Shown here in pieces: positions 24,470 to 37,284 of a DNA stretch of 64,000 nt. The position numbers were made by a program, and so were the translations under genes. This DNA comes from Gamsiella multidivaricata (Eukaryota; Mortierellomycota; Mortierellomycetes; Mortierellales; Mortierellaceae). Below the pieces are notes generated by a model, which searched no databases, had not been told where the DNA came from, and saw only the letters and a program-made list of their open reading frames with translations. The stretch is taken from NCBI RefSeq assembly GCF_025024155.1, contig NW_026251715.1, forward strand, positions 186,001 through 250,000, written 5' to 3'. Numbering within the stretch: position 1 is the first letter of the stretch; each line of letters opens with the position of its first letter.

Positions 24470-26806
24470 TTGGTACAAGTGTGGTATACCTTCTTACGCC
24501 TGCTGCCGTTTGCGTCGCCGACATACCCGAAATGTCTGGAAGCCTTTCATGGCTAGTCAGTCCTGAGATGAAACCAACAGTCTACTCCAAAGATGATAGC
24601 AGAGGGTCAGTGTCCTGCTTTTGTTTCTCCATTCTACACTGCAGTTTCCCTCTCCCTTCCCAAAACCCTTTTTTTTGCACACCGTGCATTGCCACTTACA
24701 GATAATGCCTCTGCCAGTTCCTGAGCGTTAGGCAGGCGATTCGCGATTGTACCTGGAACATAATTATTCGCTTGGCTGTTTGATTGGGACAGGGCGTATT
24801 GTCAACATCCTGTCGGATCTACATATTTCCCAATGCGGCTCGTGCAATGTCTTAATGTTTGTCTGGGGCTTACCTGTCCTTCGAAGAGCTTGGGGAGTTG
24901 GTCATTTTGTTTTCCATCAAGAGTACGGAAACTTCGGATAGCAACGAGAAGTAGAGGTGTCAAGAAGCCGACCTTTCGCTTTTTATTACAGCAGGCAGAG
25001 CATGCATTCCGATGGCATAGCCAATTGAATAGCATCGTGCTTGGCGTCTTCAAACTTCCAAACTTTCGCTTCGAAAACTTCTATGTTGTGAGCTGCAATG
25101 TGCTGTAGGTACAGTACACCCTAAAGAATACATGGCTCAATTGGGGGAAAATTGAGCAGGTGTCGACTTTTAGGTAGCAAATTGTAACTATCGTTCGGTG
25201 TCAATGCCGTAACAAGATTTGTTTTCGGTATGGATTCCGGCTGGCTTCAGCCGTTAGGAAATTGAATTCGGCAAAGTGGTACACGTTGATTCTCAGGGTG
25301 CAGTAGGCGAGGAGATGAGGTTGGTGATATCATGTGTGACTAGGATGGTGAGATTGGGATGCTGGAAGAAGAACACCTGTCACCATCTAGCCAAGAAAAA
25401 GAAAAGGTGAGAGAAAAGTATTGCCTCAGGATAGTTGTCCAACCTTGTCGCACGGGTGGCACAGGTACACATAGTGGTTTCTGCTCTGTCTGGACTCTTG
25501 ACATCCGGGCATCTCAACACTTGAAGTTATGGTGCCTTAGGCTCGCTCGCAAGTTTCCGTAGGAAAGTCTATCCTGCTTGAATCACTACCAAAGTTGCGC
25601 GCGTGGTAAAGAATAGAGCCTTTCTAGAACCCGCGCCATTGAACATTGGTGCCACTCTTTGGATGGATGAGGGTGTATTGCCGTGAAGGCCCTCCCCTTT
25701 CTTCCGTCCTTCCCTGTCCTCTCGCCTGTTCCTTTCCCCCGCCTCATGCCCGTCCGCGTGCATTCCCACCTTCACCTCGCCACCTGTTGCGTGCCAACAC
25801 TCTTTTCAACACAAATAAAGAAAAGAGGGAGAAAGGCTCTAAGAACCCACTGCCTGGCCCTTTTTATCTAGCTTCACTTGGTTGAAAAGGTGAATACGGT
25901 CCGCAAAGGAAGACATGATCTGGGCGAGGGTCCTTGGGTGCAAGGAAGCTTGCTCGAGATAGAGTATGCGAATGAATCTGGCGATACCTGCGATGCGGCA
26001 GCCGACGAGTTCCAGACGGGAGAGACAAAGACCCTTTTGCGGGGTCGGGGATTCCTTTGGAGCATCGAAGAGACAGAATCTCGAGCAGTTCCTGGTCTGA
26101 CCATGTGTTGCACGTGGTGTAATGGGATAGGAAGGAGACCCACGCATGGCGCTTAGCGGGGCACAAAGCGATATAGTGCTGGAGGTCCTCCTCCGGTGCC
26201 TAGCACGCACATCTCTCTTCTACTGCCCATTGCACCCGTCGTCCCTCCGAGCAAAAGCGGCTCTTTAAAAGTTTTGGGAAGATATGACGGAGTCAAAATG
26301 GATTAAACAATATCACCAATGACAACTTGAGCAATATGTTACACAGGGCTGAATGTTACACAGGGCTAAATGTTACACAGGGCTGAATTTAAATGCCGCG
26401 AGAGTTTGCGCTAAGGATGCATGAGCAGGCGGAAAAGACGGAGCGCAAAGTTTTGCCGAAGTTCAAGCTGTGGACATCGTTCAAAGCGTTCTATCGAACA
26501 AAGGTGCGCCAAAAGATTGGGCTTGCTCCCGTGCTCATGAGAAGAATGCTGCTTGGGGCCAATCGGCGTTGACTGGTGCAAACCTTGGGCGAATTTCGGT
26601 ATCACGCTCCGTCCGTATGGCATACTTTCTCCTTATTTGGTGCTCTTCTACGCTGCATGCCAAGCCCAGGTTCCCCCTCCCCTTCTCCCCGGCCTCCCTC
26701 CCCGTGTCCTTCCTTTTCTATTCCTTCCTTCCTTCCTCTCTCTCTCTTTCTCTCTGCCTATCCTTAAAACCATAGTTAATCTTCGTCCTCAACCCTGGTG
26801 CCAGAA
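24470..26806. promoter_or_regulatory. Shared upstream region of the divergent NRPS and ABC transporter genes
   Basis: This 2.3 kb stretch holds no gene I can support. It must contain the promoters of both flanking genes. It includes a pyrimidine-rich run at 26680-26760 just upstream of the transporter and a triple 17-bp repeat at 26336-26386. An open frame on the minus strand at about 25.86-26.25 kb (CPAKRHAWVSFL, QELLEILSLRCS) may be a decayed protein fragment, but I cannot assign it. Confidence 0.55.
26336..26386. repeat. Three tandem copies of a 17-bp unit
   Basis: The unit ATGTTACACAGGGCTGA occurs at 26336-26352, 26353-26369 (one base changed, TAA end) and 26370-26386. It lies about 420 bp upstream of the transporter start in the region shared with the NRPS. 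It could bind a regulator or be a minisatellite. Confidence 0.85.
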
Positions 26807-29800
26807 ATGCCGTTCTGTGACGCTGAGGAATGGGGCCCTCTTTCCAATAGACGGTCTTTGGATTTTACAACATGCTTTCAGGACAGGTACAGTCACGGAG
26901 AAGTAAATATGTCGCTTCCGTCGCCGTCATATCATATTACCGCTATTACTAACCAAGAACAGCATGGCTCTGCCAGCCTTCTCACTATCCTTCCGAGCGT
27001 CCTTTTGCTGGTTGGCACAACTCCTCGACTTTTCAAGCTCCTCTGTAAGGGCCGTCTGGAGGGAGTGAGGGCCAGTCCGTGGTTTCTCGTCAAGATCACC
27101 GGCGTCACTACGACTCTTGCCCTGCAGATCGCGCTCCTTGCCATTATTGCTCAGAGGGGCTACCCTTCGTCTGCTATCCTCAACTCTGTGCTGTACATTG
27201 TCTCGATTGTAAGTGCATTGATTGTTTGCGTTATATGTTTATGCGTCCCAAGAGGGAAGTTGTTGCTCATGTACGCTTCATATTGTATCGCACTGATAGC
27301 TAGCTGCACTCCTCCTGCACTACTTTGAGCACTTCAACATGCCTAACCCTTCGAGCACGCTGCTTGTCTACTGGCTGTTCACGGCTTTGATCTCAATCTT
27401 CCCAACCCGCTCGCGGATCGAGGAGTCGAGCAACGGTCTTGCAGACTCGCTGCCTTTGCTCAAGCTCCTCTTCACCATTGTAGCGTTCATTGTGTTTGGT
27501 CTTGAGAACATCCCCAAGGCCAACCGTCACTCACTGACCCGCCCCAATGTCGAGAAGATGGTACAAGCGAACCCTTCACCAGAACCTTACTCCAATCTTT
27601 TCTCCCGCTTCACTTTCTTCTGGGTTGCTCCTCTTCTGAATAAGGGCAAAAAAAAGACTCTCCGAATGGATGACATTTGGAACCTGCACCCCAAGATGCT
27701 GTCATACCCTGTTCTTCTGTCCACCCAGGCCCGTATGGATGCCGACGAGGCAATTGCTCGCCAAAAAGCTCAACAGCTGGCCGACAAGACTGGAGCCCCT
27801 GGAAAGGCGATAACCGTCCAGCCTCACAAGGCTCGATTGTTCTCAGTTCTTGTGTACACCGTTGGTTGGGCGTACATGAGTGCCGTGATCCCTTGTCTGA
27901 TGTACACTGCTGCAACATACGTCCGCCCTGTCCTCTTTTCGAACTTGATCGCCTTCATGGCCAGCTACACCCAAGCGTCCAAGGAGAGGGGTCTCGAGCC
28001 TGAACCAGCGTGGAAGGGCTACGGGCTGATGCTTGGTGTACTGACGTCAAGTGTGCTTGGTGGCTTGTTCAATGCCCAATACCAAAACGTTTGCTTTCAG
28101 TGCTCGATTCGCGCTCGTGGCGTGTTCAACAGCCTCATCTACCGCAAAGCCCTGCGCTTGAGCTCGACAAATAAGCAAGAGGGCATGGGATCGATTGTCA
28201 ACCACATGAGCAGCGATGTCGACAACGTCTTAAAGCTGTTTATGATCATACACTTGCTCTGGAGCAGCATTATTGGAGTCGCTATTGCCTTGGCTCTTCT
28301 CTATCAGCAAGTAAAGTATGCCATGTTTGCCAGCCTTGGAGTCACCGTTGGCATCGCGATTCTCAGCGGCTTCATCTCTTCCAAGACTGGCACGGCGTAC
28401 AAACAAATGGCAGCCAAGAATGACCTGCGTATGAAACTCGTCAACGAGTTGGTCAATCACATCAAGTCGATCAAGCTGTATGCCTGGGAGCGTTATTTTG
28501 TCCACCAAGTCTCGGAGGCCCGTTTGAAGCAGCTCAACGCCCTGCGTTGGTTCAACATCATTATCACCATCGGGGTTGCCTTGTTCAACGTCACAGTGCC
28601 ACTATCGTCGTTCGCCGCATTGACAGTCTACAGCACCGTTGCCACGCCTGACGCTCCCTTGGATATTCAGAGGATATTCACCTGCATTACTTTGCTCAAC
28701 ATGTTGGGGACTCCCGTGAATAATATTACAAGTTCTATCAACAGCATCATCAGTGGCCATGTGTCGTATGTTCGTTTACGCGACTTCTTTGATTCTGAGG
28801 AGATCAACGCTGCCAATGTCGAACGCCATCCCGATGCCAGCAAGTTCGAGATTGCATACGAGGTCACGAACGGCACGTTTGGTTGGTACAGCCCCGAAGC
28901 GATCAAGGCAATGGAAGCGAAGCGCGAGAAAGAAGCCAAGGAGGCGAAAAAGAACGCAAACCTGGCTACCAAAGTTGATCCTACACAGGATGAGAAGATG
29001 ACTCTTGATGAGAAATCGGCTGGTGGTGGCCATGAGACTTCTACAATGGAGTCCACAGCATCCGATGAGAAGGTTGACGAGTCCAAGAAGGGCGACAAGG
29101 CTACTCGTGACACTCTCGGTCCCGTCCTGCGCAATATCTCTTTCATCATCAAACGCGGATCTCTGACTGCTGTTATTGGTCGCGTTGGCGAGGGCAAATC
29201 GTCGTTGGTTGGGGCTCTTCTTGGCGAGATGCACAAGTACAGCGGCTCGGTGCGTGCCTATGGCTCGCTTGCCTATGTTGCCCAGTCTGCTTGGATCCTC
29301 AATGACACGGTCCGCAACAACATTCTGTTTGGTCGCGAGTACAAAAAGGAGCGATACCTTCAAGTCGTCAAAGCCTGTGCCTTGGTCCCTGACCTCAAGA
29401 TGCTCGTCAACGGCGACAAAACTCTGATTGGTGAAAAGGCAAGGAGATGCAAACAACTTTGGGCGACGACCACACACGACTCAAAGCTCGATATCTGACA
29501 CTTTGTATGTGGTTGAAATTCTGTACATTAGGGCATCAATCTATCAGGTGGTCAGAAGCAGCGCATTTCGATTGCTCGTGCAGTCTATGCTAATGCCGAT
29601 GTGTACATCTTTGACGATCCGCTCTCTGCTGTCGATGCCCATGTCGATCGCCACATCTTTGAGGAAGCTATTACCAAGATTCTCGCCCACAAGACGCGCA
29701 TTCTCGTCACCAATGGAGCTATCCACCTGAAGCAGGTCAACCAGATTATCGTGGTCAAGCAGGGCAGGATTTCGCAGGATGGATCCTACGATGACTTGAT

Positions 29801-31808
29801 CCAAGACACTGAAGGTGACCTGCACCGCATGATCGCTGAGAGCAAGATTGTCGTCTCCAAAGAGTACGACGATGAAGCTGAAGACGATCAGGCATCTGGC
29901 GCTGACGAAGAGGTTATTGCGGAGATCGTCGAAGGAGGACAAAAGCGACCTGTGGAGCTTACTAAACGAACAACATTCCGGAAACAAAAGTCAACCAAGA
30001 TGGAGGAGGATCTCGACTTGGAGGAACATAACGAAGTGGACGCCGAGGTCAAGAGCGAGGGTCGGGTCGACTGGTCTGTGTACAAGTACTATTTCCACTC
30101 GATGGGCCTCCCTGTGTTCTTCTTGTTCGTGTTTGTCTGCCTCGCCTACTTGGGCACCAGCGTTGGCACCCAGATCTGGCTTCAGATCTGGGGTAACGAG
30201 AACTACAAGGTCACTCCCTCTCACAGCAACCAGTACTGGATCTTGGCCTACTTGGCATGGATCTTTGCAACCGCATTCGCCCTGGTATTGGCCATCGTCA
30301 CCTTTTTTCTGGTTCTCGCCCGAAAGGCTTCCAAGTCTCTCCACGCCAGCATGGTCGCTCCTTTGATCCGTTCGCCCATGTCTTTCTTCGAAACCACATC
30401 GTCTGGCAAGATCATCAACCGCTTCGCTCACGATTTCGCGACCATCGATGTGACGATCCCGTTTTCCCTGCTCACCATCTTCCTCAATTTCATGGTGAAC
30501 CTCATGCAGGTTGGTTTCTGCATTGCGGCAACCTCATACTTCTTGATACTCATGGTCCCTCTTTGCGCCTGCTACTATTACCTCGGAGCATACTACCTTG
30601 TCTCGTCCCGCGAGATCAAGCGTCTCGACTCGGCTGCTCGCTCGCCAATGTATGCCCACTTTGGTGAGACTCTCAACGGCCTGGTGACTATCCGCGGATA
30701 TGGTGACGCGGATCGATTTGCTACGCGAGCAACCAAGCTGCTCGACCAGTCGCAGCAAGTGTACTATCTCACCAACACGACCCAGCGCTGGCTGCAGGTC
30801 ATGCTTGAGATCCTCAATGACGTTGTGATGGCATTCATTGCTCTGATGGCTGTCGTCCTGCGCAACTCGGCCATTGCAGGTGTCTTTGCTATTGTCCTCA
30901 GTGAGATCAGTTATTTCACGACGAATGTCCAGGCAGTGATGACCAGCGTCTGCAACCTTGAGACCACCATAGTTTCTGTCGAGCGCGTCAAGGAATACAG
31001 TGAGCTTCCGTCTGAGGCCCTCGATGTGATCCCAGACTCCAAGACGGACAAGAACTGGCCACAGCAGGGCAAGCTCGAGTTCCAAAACTTCTCAACCCGC
31101 TACCGTGAGGGCCTAGATCTGGTGCTCAGTAACGTCGATTTGACTGTCCGCGCTGGCGAACGTGTTGGTGTTGTTGGCCGCACTGGCGCGGGCAAGTCAT
31201 CTGTGACCATGGCCCTGTTCCGCATTATTGAAGCTGCCGAGGGCAAGATCCTGATCGATGGTGTTGACACGTCGACCGTGGGCTTGCATGAGCTGCGATC
31301 TCGGCTGACTATCATCCCGCAAGATCCTTTCCTGTTTGGCGGCACGATCCGCGTCAACCTCGATCCATTTGACCAACATCAAGATGCGGATCTTTGGGCT
31401 GCTCTCGAGGCAGCCTCACTCAAGCCCTATATCTCATCTTTGCCAGAGGGCCTCCACACGGTGATTGAGAATGGTGGCGAAAACATGTCGCTTGGCCAGC
31501 GACAGTTGATGAATCTGGCACGCGCCATGCTCAACAAGAACACCAAGGTGCTTTGTCTCGACGAAGCAACCGCTGCAATCGATATCGAGACCGACAACGC
31601 CATCCAGCGAGCGCTCCGCAGGTCGTTCCAAGGGTGCACGGTGCTGACGATTGCTCACCGCATTAATACAATCATGGACAGCGACCGCATCCTTGTCCTT
31701 GAGCGAGGAAAAGTTGCTGAATACGACAAGCCCGCCACCCTGCTAGCCAACCCCAATAGCATTTTCTATAGCCTTGTTAATAGCCACGACAAGCAGGAAA
31801 GGAAGTAG
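26807..31808 (+). CDS. ABCC-type (MRP/Ycf1-like) full ABC transporter
   Basis: Membrane exporter of about 1,585 aa in four exons: 26807-26902, 26963-27208, 27300-29438 and 29532-31808. The ATG at 26807 gives an MPFCDAEEWGPLS start followed by DFTTCFQD, the usual MRP N-terminus. Layout is a hydrophobic N-terminal block, TMD1 with the KTG loop, NBD1 (GRVGEGKSS Walker A, LSGGQKQR signature, FDDPLSAVD Walker B), TMD2 and NBD2 (GRTGAGKSS, LGQRQLMNLAR, LCLDEATAAID). An acidic linker follows NBD1. NBD1 has Asp after Walker B, the usual degenerate ABCC site. Intron 1 has a perfect TACTAAC branch point; intron 3 is GC-AG. It is divergent from the NRPS, so a role in peptide export or self-resistance is plausible. 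Vacuolar glutathione-conjugate transport is the alternative. Confidence 0.93.
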
Positions 31809-32812
31809 TTCTCAGTATTTGGACAATAATAATGAACTATTTCTGCGTGTCGTACGTACCGAGCCGCGCTAGATTGTTGGATCTTCAGCTTCCTTCCTTC
31901 CCACTTCATCCACCACGCTCCATCCAAGTGTCTGTAGTAGATGGGGCGGCGTATTTATAAAGGCGTGCTAATTTCAAAGTCTGGCCCGACACAGACCAAA
32001 GAGTACGACAACTCCAGTGTTTCCAGGGCTTCCTATTCTGACTCAGATGATACCAGGGAAGAGTTTAAATGAGTCAGCACGCACCATGACTAGTGGCCAT
32101 CATCAACGCAAGAAGGTCAGGTGAGTGTTCCTTGCAGCTTTCATCGTCAGCATTCTTTAATGTTACAAAGGACTTGCTGCAAAAGGAGAGTACAGAATGC
32201 CAGAATGCAAAGGAGGGGCACAGAGGTCAGCGAGAGGTCGATCCATAGGCCCGTCTACGTGAAAGCCAGATGAATCGTCGTTCTTCTTCCCTGTCGCCCA
32301 CACGGCCTCGCACACTGCTGACGCCGCCAATTGCACCTCCCAAATTACTATCACCACAACCTCCAGCTGTTGCACGGCCGTCCCCAGTAGTTGTTCTGGT
32401 AGTGTTCACTAAGCATGTTGCTCTTGGCGGAAGAGGTGCTCAAGCTTATCGTCTGAGGGCCGCATCACAAACAGGGTGTAAGTCAAATCGAGGATCAGCG
32501 CTGTCAATACGACCGACGCGATCATGATACTCAAGCTGACTTTTTTTTGTTCGTGAGTCTCACAGTCAATCTGTCTTCACAAGACTTTGAGAATCCAAAG
32601 TCCGGAGAGTCATGGCAGATTGAAGGATAATCCTTGGGGATGGCGCGGTCCAAGACGTCGTGGAATCCACAGCACTGGAACTGGAGTTGGATATCTCGCA
32701 ATAGGTCGGGGCTATTGCCATAAGTTTCTGCCAGGCGTGATCCAGTATAGTGAAGATGTAGAGACCGAAGGGGCTTAGTCTGGTTGAAAGAGCCCAGATT
32801 CGGGACCAGAGT
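31809..32812. other. Intergenic region without recognisable gene
   Basis: About 1 kb between the convergent ends of the ABC transporter and the 4CXXC zinc-finger gene. Short open frames on both strands show no family features. Nothing else seen. Confidence 0.6.
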
Positions 32813-34592
32813 TTATTGTTGTTCCCGATCGCGTTTACGGCTCGATTTCGCAAAAGAGCGGCCCATACTATCAGCGATGCCTCCTTTGTTACGATGGTCG
32901 TCGGAGGGATCATTGTAGATCAGCGGCTGCCCATCGTTTCTACGACGGAGAGTGTTGGCAGGCCTGTATTGATTAATCTCTGGCCTATTTTTGCTGCATT
33001 CCAAGCAAACACGGACGCCTAAGCATGACGGGCAGGATTCAGAACTCTGGGGATTCATCATCATATCAACCCAGGTCATTCCATGCGAACGCTCAAGACA
33101 TCGTCCACAGAACTTGTAATGGCAACGTTTGACGCCCTTTTTCGCTGGTCTCGACAGCCAGTTGATCGGGCGAAGATTACAGCACTTGAAAACCACTGTG
33201 TTCGGCCTCTTTGCACGGGATTGATTGCACTGATGGCAGGATGACTGGTGTGGAAATAATTAGCTGTAGCATCCGCGATGCAAATGCGACTTCAACTCAT
33301 AGATAAATAAACCAGAGTTACCTTGCTTAGCGCCGTCCGTAATCGCAACTGCCTCACATATGCCAAGGACGTGAAGGAGTAGCTCCTTCCAGGAATGGGT
33401 GTCAGAGATTTGTATCTCTGTGATTGGACGATGGTCACATGTACGTGATCAGAGGGCTTCAGGCTCCTCTAGAAAAGCTTAGGAGTCCCGTTATCCTAGG
33501 TGGATACCTACCTACAGCCAGATCCATCCAGAACACTCTCTTTATTAGTAATACCCAGCTTAGTAATACTCAGCTGTAGACAACTGTAAAAGGACGCGCC
33601 TAGTCTAGCTGGTTGGTCAGCCTTGTCTAGTCCTAGTTCCTGTCATAAAGTTCCCGGTCTCCAGTATCCTCTTGTCTTTAGACTCACCTTGTCAAGCTCT
33701 TCCATACAAAGCTTTTACAATGGGTACGATTCTAAAGGTGGGAAGTGTATACTGATGAGTGTTTGGTTACTTTGGAACCTGAAGAAAGAGCGCCTAGCAA
33801 CAAATACTTACCCATTAGACCACTCATCGACGATGGGACTGTACGCGTCGCAGTTGAGAAGATCACATGCTGCGTTCCATGACTCCACTGCTCGTGAATA
33901 CATCTTCCACAAAGACGGCATGGAAACATGCTCCATGAAAGTCATTGAAGTTGCTCGGTGTGAGCAACCGCGACCCCTTGCAAAGCATACGGTCCAGATA
34001 TTGTAACTGCTGCCTGTGTCGGTGCATTCCTCGCAGTGGAAATATCTGTTCCATACGTCGCATCGGCAGAAATCACAGCTGATTGAGGTGTTGTCATCCG
34101 CTCTTACTGGGGAAACTGAGGCAAAGGCGTCCTCCGACAGCAGCGTCCAATGTTCATTCTTTAAGGCGGTTGTATCGACCCAATCCTCGTGAACAATGTC
34201 CCGGAAGAGAATTAGAAGTTAATTGAAAGACCGACAGAATACCTCCTTCGAGAGAGGAAGGTTCTCTGATTGTCTCCAGGAGAGTGGTCCATTTTTCCAG
34301 ATGTGCTCTGACGATCGTTTTGGTTTTGTAGGCCTCTGGATTAAACATCCTACGTTTCCAATAAAAACGAATGAGTGAAAGAATGGACGTAGGATAACAC
34401 ACATCTTTCAAAAGAAAATCGAATTTTGTTGCGCGGTTGATCACATTACCAGCTATCACTAAACAGGCCGTTACTGCTCTTGATGGCAATGTCCTCGTTT
34501 GGCTGTGTGCCATCCCCGCGTGGCCGTGTGTAACCGACATGACTCTCCGTACTGTCGATGCTGGGTATGGTCTCAAGGGGATATCGCTTCAT
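32813..34592 (-). CDS. Zinc-finger protein with C-terminal zf-4CXXC_R1 (CDCA7-like) domain; exon structure tentative
   Basis: The C-terminal exons are clear. One ends near 33322 (reading SFTSLAYVRQLRLRTALSK) and joins 33244-32813, giving CHQC, CCNL, CHYKFCGRCLERSHG, CPSC and CLEC, the cysteine spacing of the zf-4CXXC_R1 domain of CDCA7 and fungal relatives. Upstream, about 34205-33812 reads ISCDFCRCDVW, YFHCEECTD and ARGRGCSH, a second Cys/His zinc-binding module of ZZ-like appearance. A candidate first exon begins at ATG 34592 (MKRYPLETIPS). Joins between 34.5 and 33.3 kb are uncertain. Likely nuclear and DNA- or chromatin-binding by family; no JmjC domain is visible. It sits beside mobile-element remnants. 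Confidence 0.6.
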
Positions 34593-34682
34593 GCTGAGGG
34601 AGCTGGAGTTGCCGGAGATGTTGGAGGACTTTGGCTCATTGATAAGATGATGGGATGTTTCTTCGCGTGCTGGATCTTGACC

Positions 34683-35033
34683 TCAACCGCAGTTGTCGCA
34701 ACTGTTGGCGCAATCAACAGATGAAAAGGTTTCATTGAAATAGCTCAGTAGCTGGACGCGACGGCAGTCCTCATGGCTCTCACAGTATCTGACCATGTGT
34801 TGAAGGTTGTCGCGCTGTATCCGCATCTGACAGGCATCGCCTGCACCAATTCTGATCATATACTCAATCGGGGTTCTGTCCAGAGGCGAGTAAAACAGCA
34901 GGCAATGTGCACTGTTATCATCACGTCCAGCCCGGCCTGTCTCTTGATAGTAACCCTCAACTGACTGAGGAAGAGAGTAGTGGATGACGAACCGCACATT
35001 TGATTTCTCAATCCCCATTCCAAAGGCCGCTGT
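34683..35033 (-). pseudogene. Truncated RecQ-family helicase exon
   Basis: After an acceptor-like CTACAG the frame reads FGMGIEKSNVRFVIHYSLP and YYQETGRAGRD (helicase motifs V and VI), then the RecQ zinc-binding segment with CRRVQLLSYF and CANSCDNC, and a stop. The upstream half (motifs I to IV) is not in the window: on that side lies the gypsy relic, starting within 100 bases. It looks like a helicase gene cut by transposon insertion or rearrangement. Confidence 0.75.
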
Positions 35034-35089
35034 CTGTAGCAAGACGAGAGGGAGTGGAGAAATGAACTACTTTTAATAATATTTGCAGC

Positions 35090-37205
35090 GCACGGATATA
35101 TATATTATATGACTATTGTTGCATTTCTCCCCGCTTCTTCCAAAAGTCTGCTACCAGCTCTGGGGCGTTTTTGCAATTCGTAATTGGTTCCCATGAGTTG
35201 TCCTCCATTGAGTATCTTTTCCACTTCATACTCGGGTTCCTCCTCAACTATGACAGGTGGGGGTCGTGGCGGATTTCTGTCGCCGAACTCAGCAGGGGAC
35301 TGGATGACCAGCTTCAATAGAAAAATGTGAAAAACAGGATGTATACGCATTGTCTCTGGTAGTTGCAGTCGGAAGGCAGCCGGCGAGATTTGTTCCACAA
35401 TTTTAAAAGAGCCGGTAAATTGGGGCTGTAGCTTCCTTGCTGGTCGCAGTCGTTGTTGCTCCAAAGAAATGTGTGCCAAATCAAGAAAAACCTCATCGCC
35501 AACATGGTAATCAACGTGTCGTCGATGTTTGTTCGCGTGCTTTTCCTGGTTTAACTGAGCATTGAGAAATGCGTCGTGGGCCATTGCCAACGCCTGGGAC
35601 TGGTATTCCAGAAATGCATTGACCGACGGAAAGTCGATTTTAGGCGGTGTGAGAAGTGCCGAGAGCACCAGAGGTTCCGATCCGGTGTTGAGGAAAAATG
35701 GTGAAAATCCTGTGGAGGCATTCTTGGTGTTGTTGAATGCAAACTCGAGTGCCGGTAAGTACTGGTCCCAATCGTCCTGTCTGTATCCGACATAGGCTCT
35801 TAGTATTTCTTCCAGAGTGCGATTTGCTTGTTCGGTCTGGCCATCGGTTTGCGGATGGAAGGCTGTAGACATAGCGAGTCGTGTTCCCATGGCGTCGTGC
35901 AAGGATTTCAAAAAGCGGCTTGTAAATCGGGAGTCCCTGTCCGAGACTATGACGCGAGGCAGGCCATGTAACTTGAAGATGTTGTTGAAGAATAGCATGG
36001 CGACATCACTGGCTGAGTCCACGGTATGACTTGGGCAAAAGTAAGCCTGTTTGGTGAACTTATCCACGAAGACAGTGATAGCGTCGAAACCCGTATTTGT
36101 TTTTGACAGTTGTGTAATGAAGTCCATCGTGACCGTAGACCACCGCTCGGTAGGAATATCGAGGGGCTGCAGAAGTCCAGCTGGGCTTTAGTGGTCTTTT
36201 GTTGCGTTGACAATCCGGACAAGAATTGATGTACTGTCTGGTATCCTTTGATATTTGTAGCCAGTAGAATGTTTTGCGTAAACTGGCATACGTCTTATCG
36301 AAGCCGAGATGACCTACTATGGTTGAACCGTGATAGTCATGCAACAAAGTGGATATTATTCCGGCTGTCCGTGGCACTGTGGTAGCCTCTTTGTCCCCTT
36401 GGCGGATCCATAGAAAATCGTCGCGGATAAAATATCGTTGATCCTGGTCACCGTTGGTACAGCGATTGTAGGTTGGCTGCAGTCATTTGTCCGTCTGGTA
36501 GCCGTCGATAATGGATTTCCTGATTTCTGGGTCGACGTCAATTTGGAGGCTGTTGATGTGATAATCTGGCCGACGAGACAGGGCGTCTGGCACAATATTG
36601 TCCTTTTCAGGTCGGTAGCGGAACTCGAATTCGTATTCTTGTAGGAGTTCCATCCAATGGGCTTGGCGCCTAGTCAATTTAGGTTGAATTGGGAAGTGTT
36701 GGAGGGTAGCATGATCAGTGTAAACCACAAAACGAGTGCCGTCCAAGTAGCAGCGCCAATGCTGTAATGCGTTAACGACCGCGGGTAGCTCCTGCTCGTG
36801 CGTGGGGTAATTCCGCTCAGCTTCAGTCATCTGGTGTGAGGTAAAAGCAACAGGTCTGGTGACGCCGTCATGGTCCGTCTGTAGTAGAACTGCTTCAACC
36901 GCATACCCAGAAGCATCGGTTTCCACCGCCATCGGTAGTGTGGGATCGAAGATTTGTAGGACAGATGCAGAGCAGATGCGATCTTTAATTGTTTGGATCG
37001 CTTGTTGGTGACTTGGTGTCCATGTAAAAGGTGTATCTTTTCGTGTGAGGTTGAAGAGTGGTTGAGCTACGTTCGCAAAATGGTGGATAAATTGGTGGTA
37101 GTATTGAGAAAGTCCAAGGAATTGCTGAAGTTGTCGTAATGAGATCGGTGTTGGCCATTCGCGAATACTCCTGACGAGTGCCTCGTTGGTCTTGATAGTC
37201 ATCTT
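35090..37205 (-). mobile_element. Truncated Ty3/gypsy chromovirus-type retrotransposon
   Basis: Reading on the minus strand: the end of the reverse transcriptase thumb and RNase H (37202-36483; YTDHATLQHF, PDALSRRPDY), the integrase zinc region (HLGFDKTYASLR, CPDCQRNK near 36.2-36.4 kb), the integrase core (36185-35105; MDFITQL, VSDRDSRF, DGQTEQANRTLEE carrying the D,D,E triad) and a chromodomain start (YEVEKIL). Gag, protease and the RT palm are missing, and I see no LTR at either side. A frame change near 36185 separates the zinc region from the core. The end of the chromodomain continues in another frame after an internal loss. Inactive relic. Confidence 0.9.
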
Positions 37206-37284
37206 GGACCCGGAACTACAAGCATCAAAACGGCGGTGCCAGGGCCCTCAAAATCATCGGAGCCCGTGGTCGTGTTTCTAGTGC

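Noticed and set aside
25839..26210. Overlapping open frames on both strands in the NRPS/transporter spacer
   Set aside because: No start, splice or domain evidence supports any single frame; at most a decayed fragment.
26336..26386. CRISPR-like short repeats
   Set aside because: The three units are directly adjacent with no spacers, in a fungal genome.
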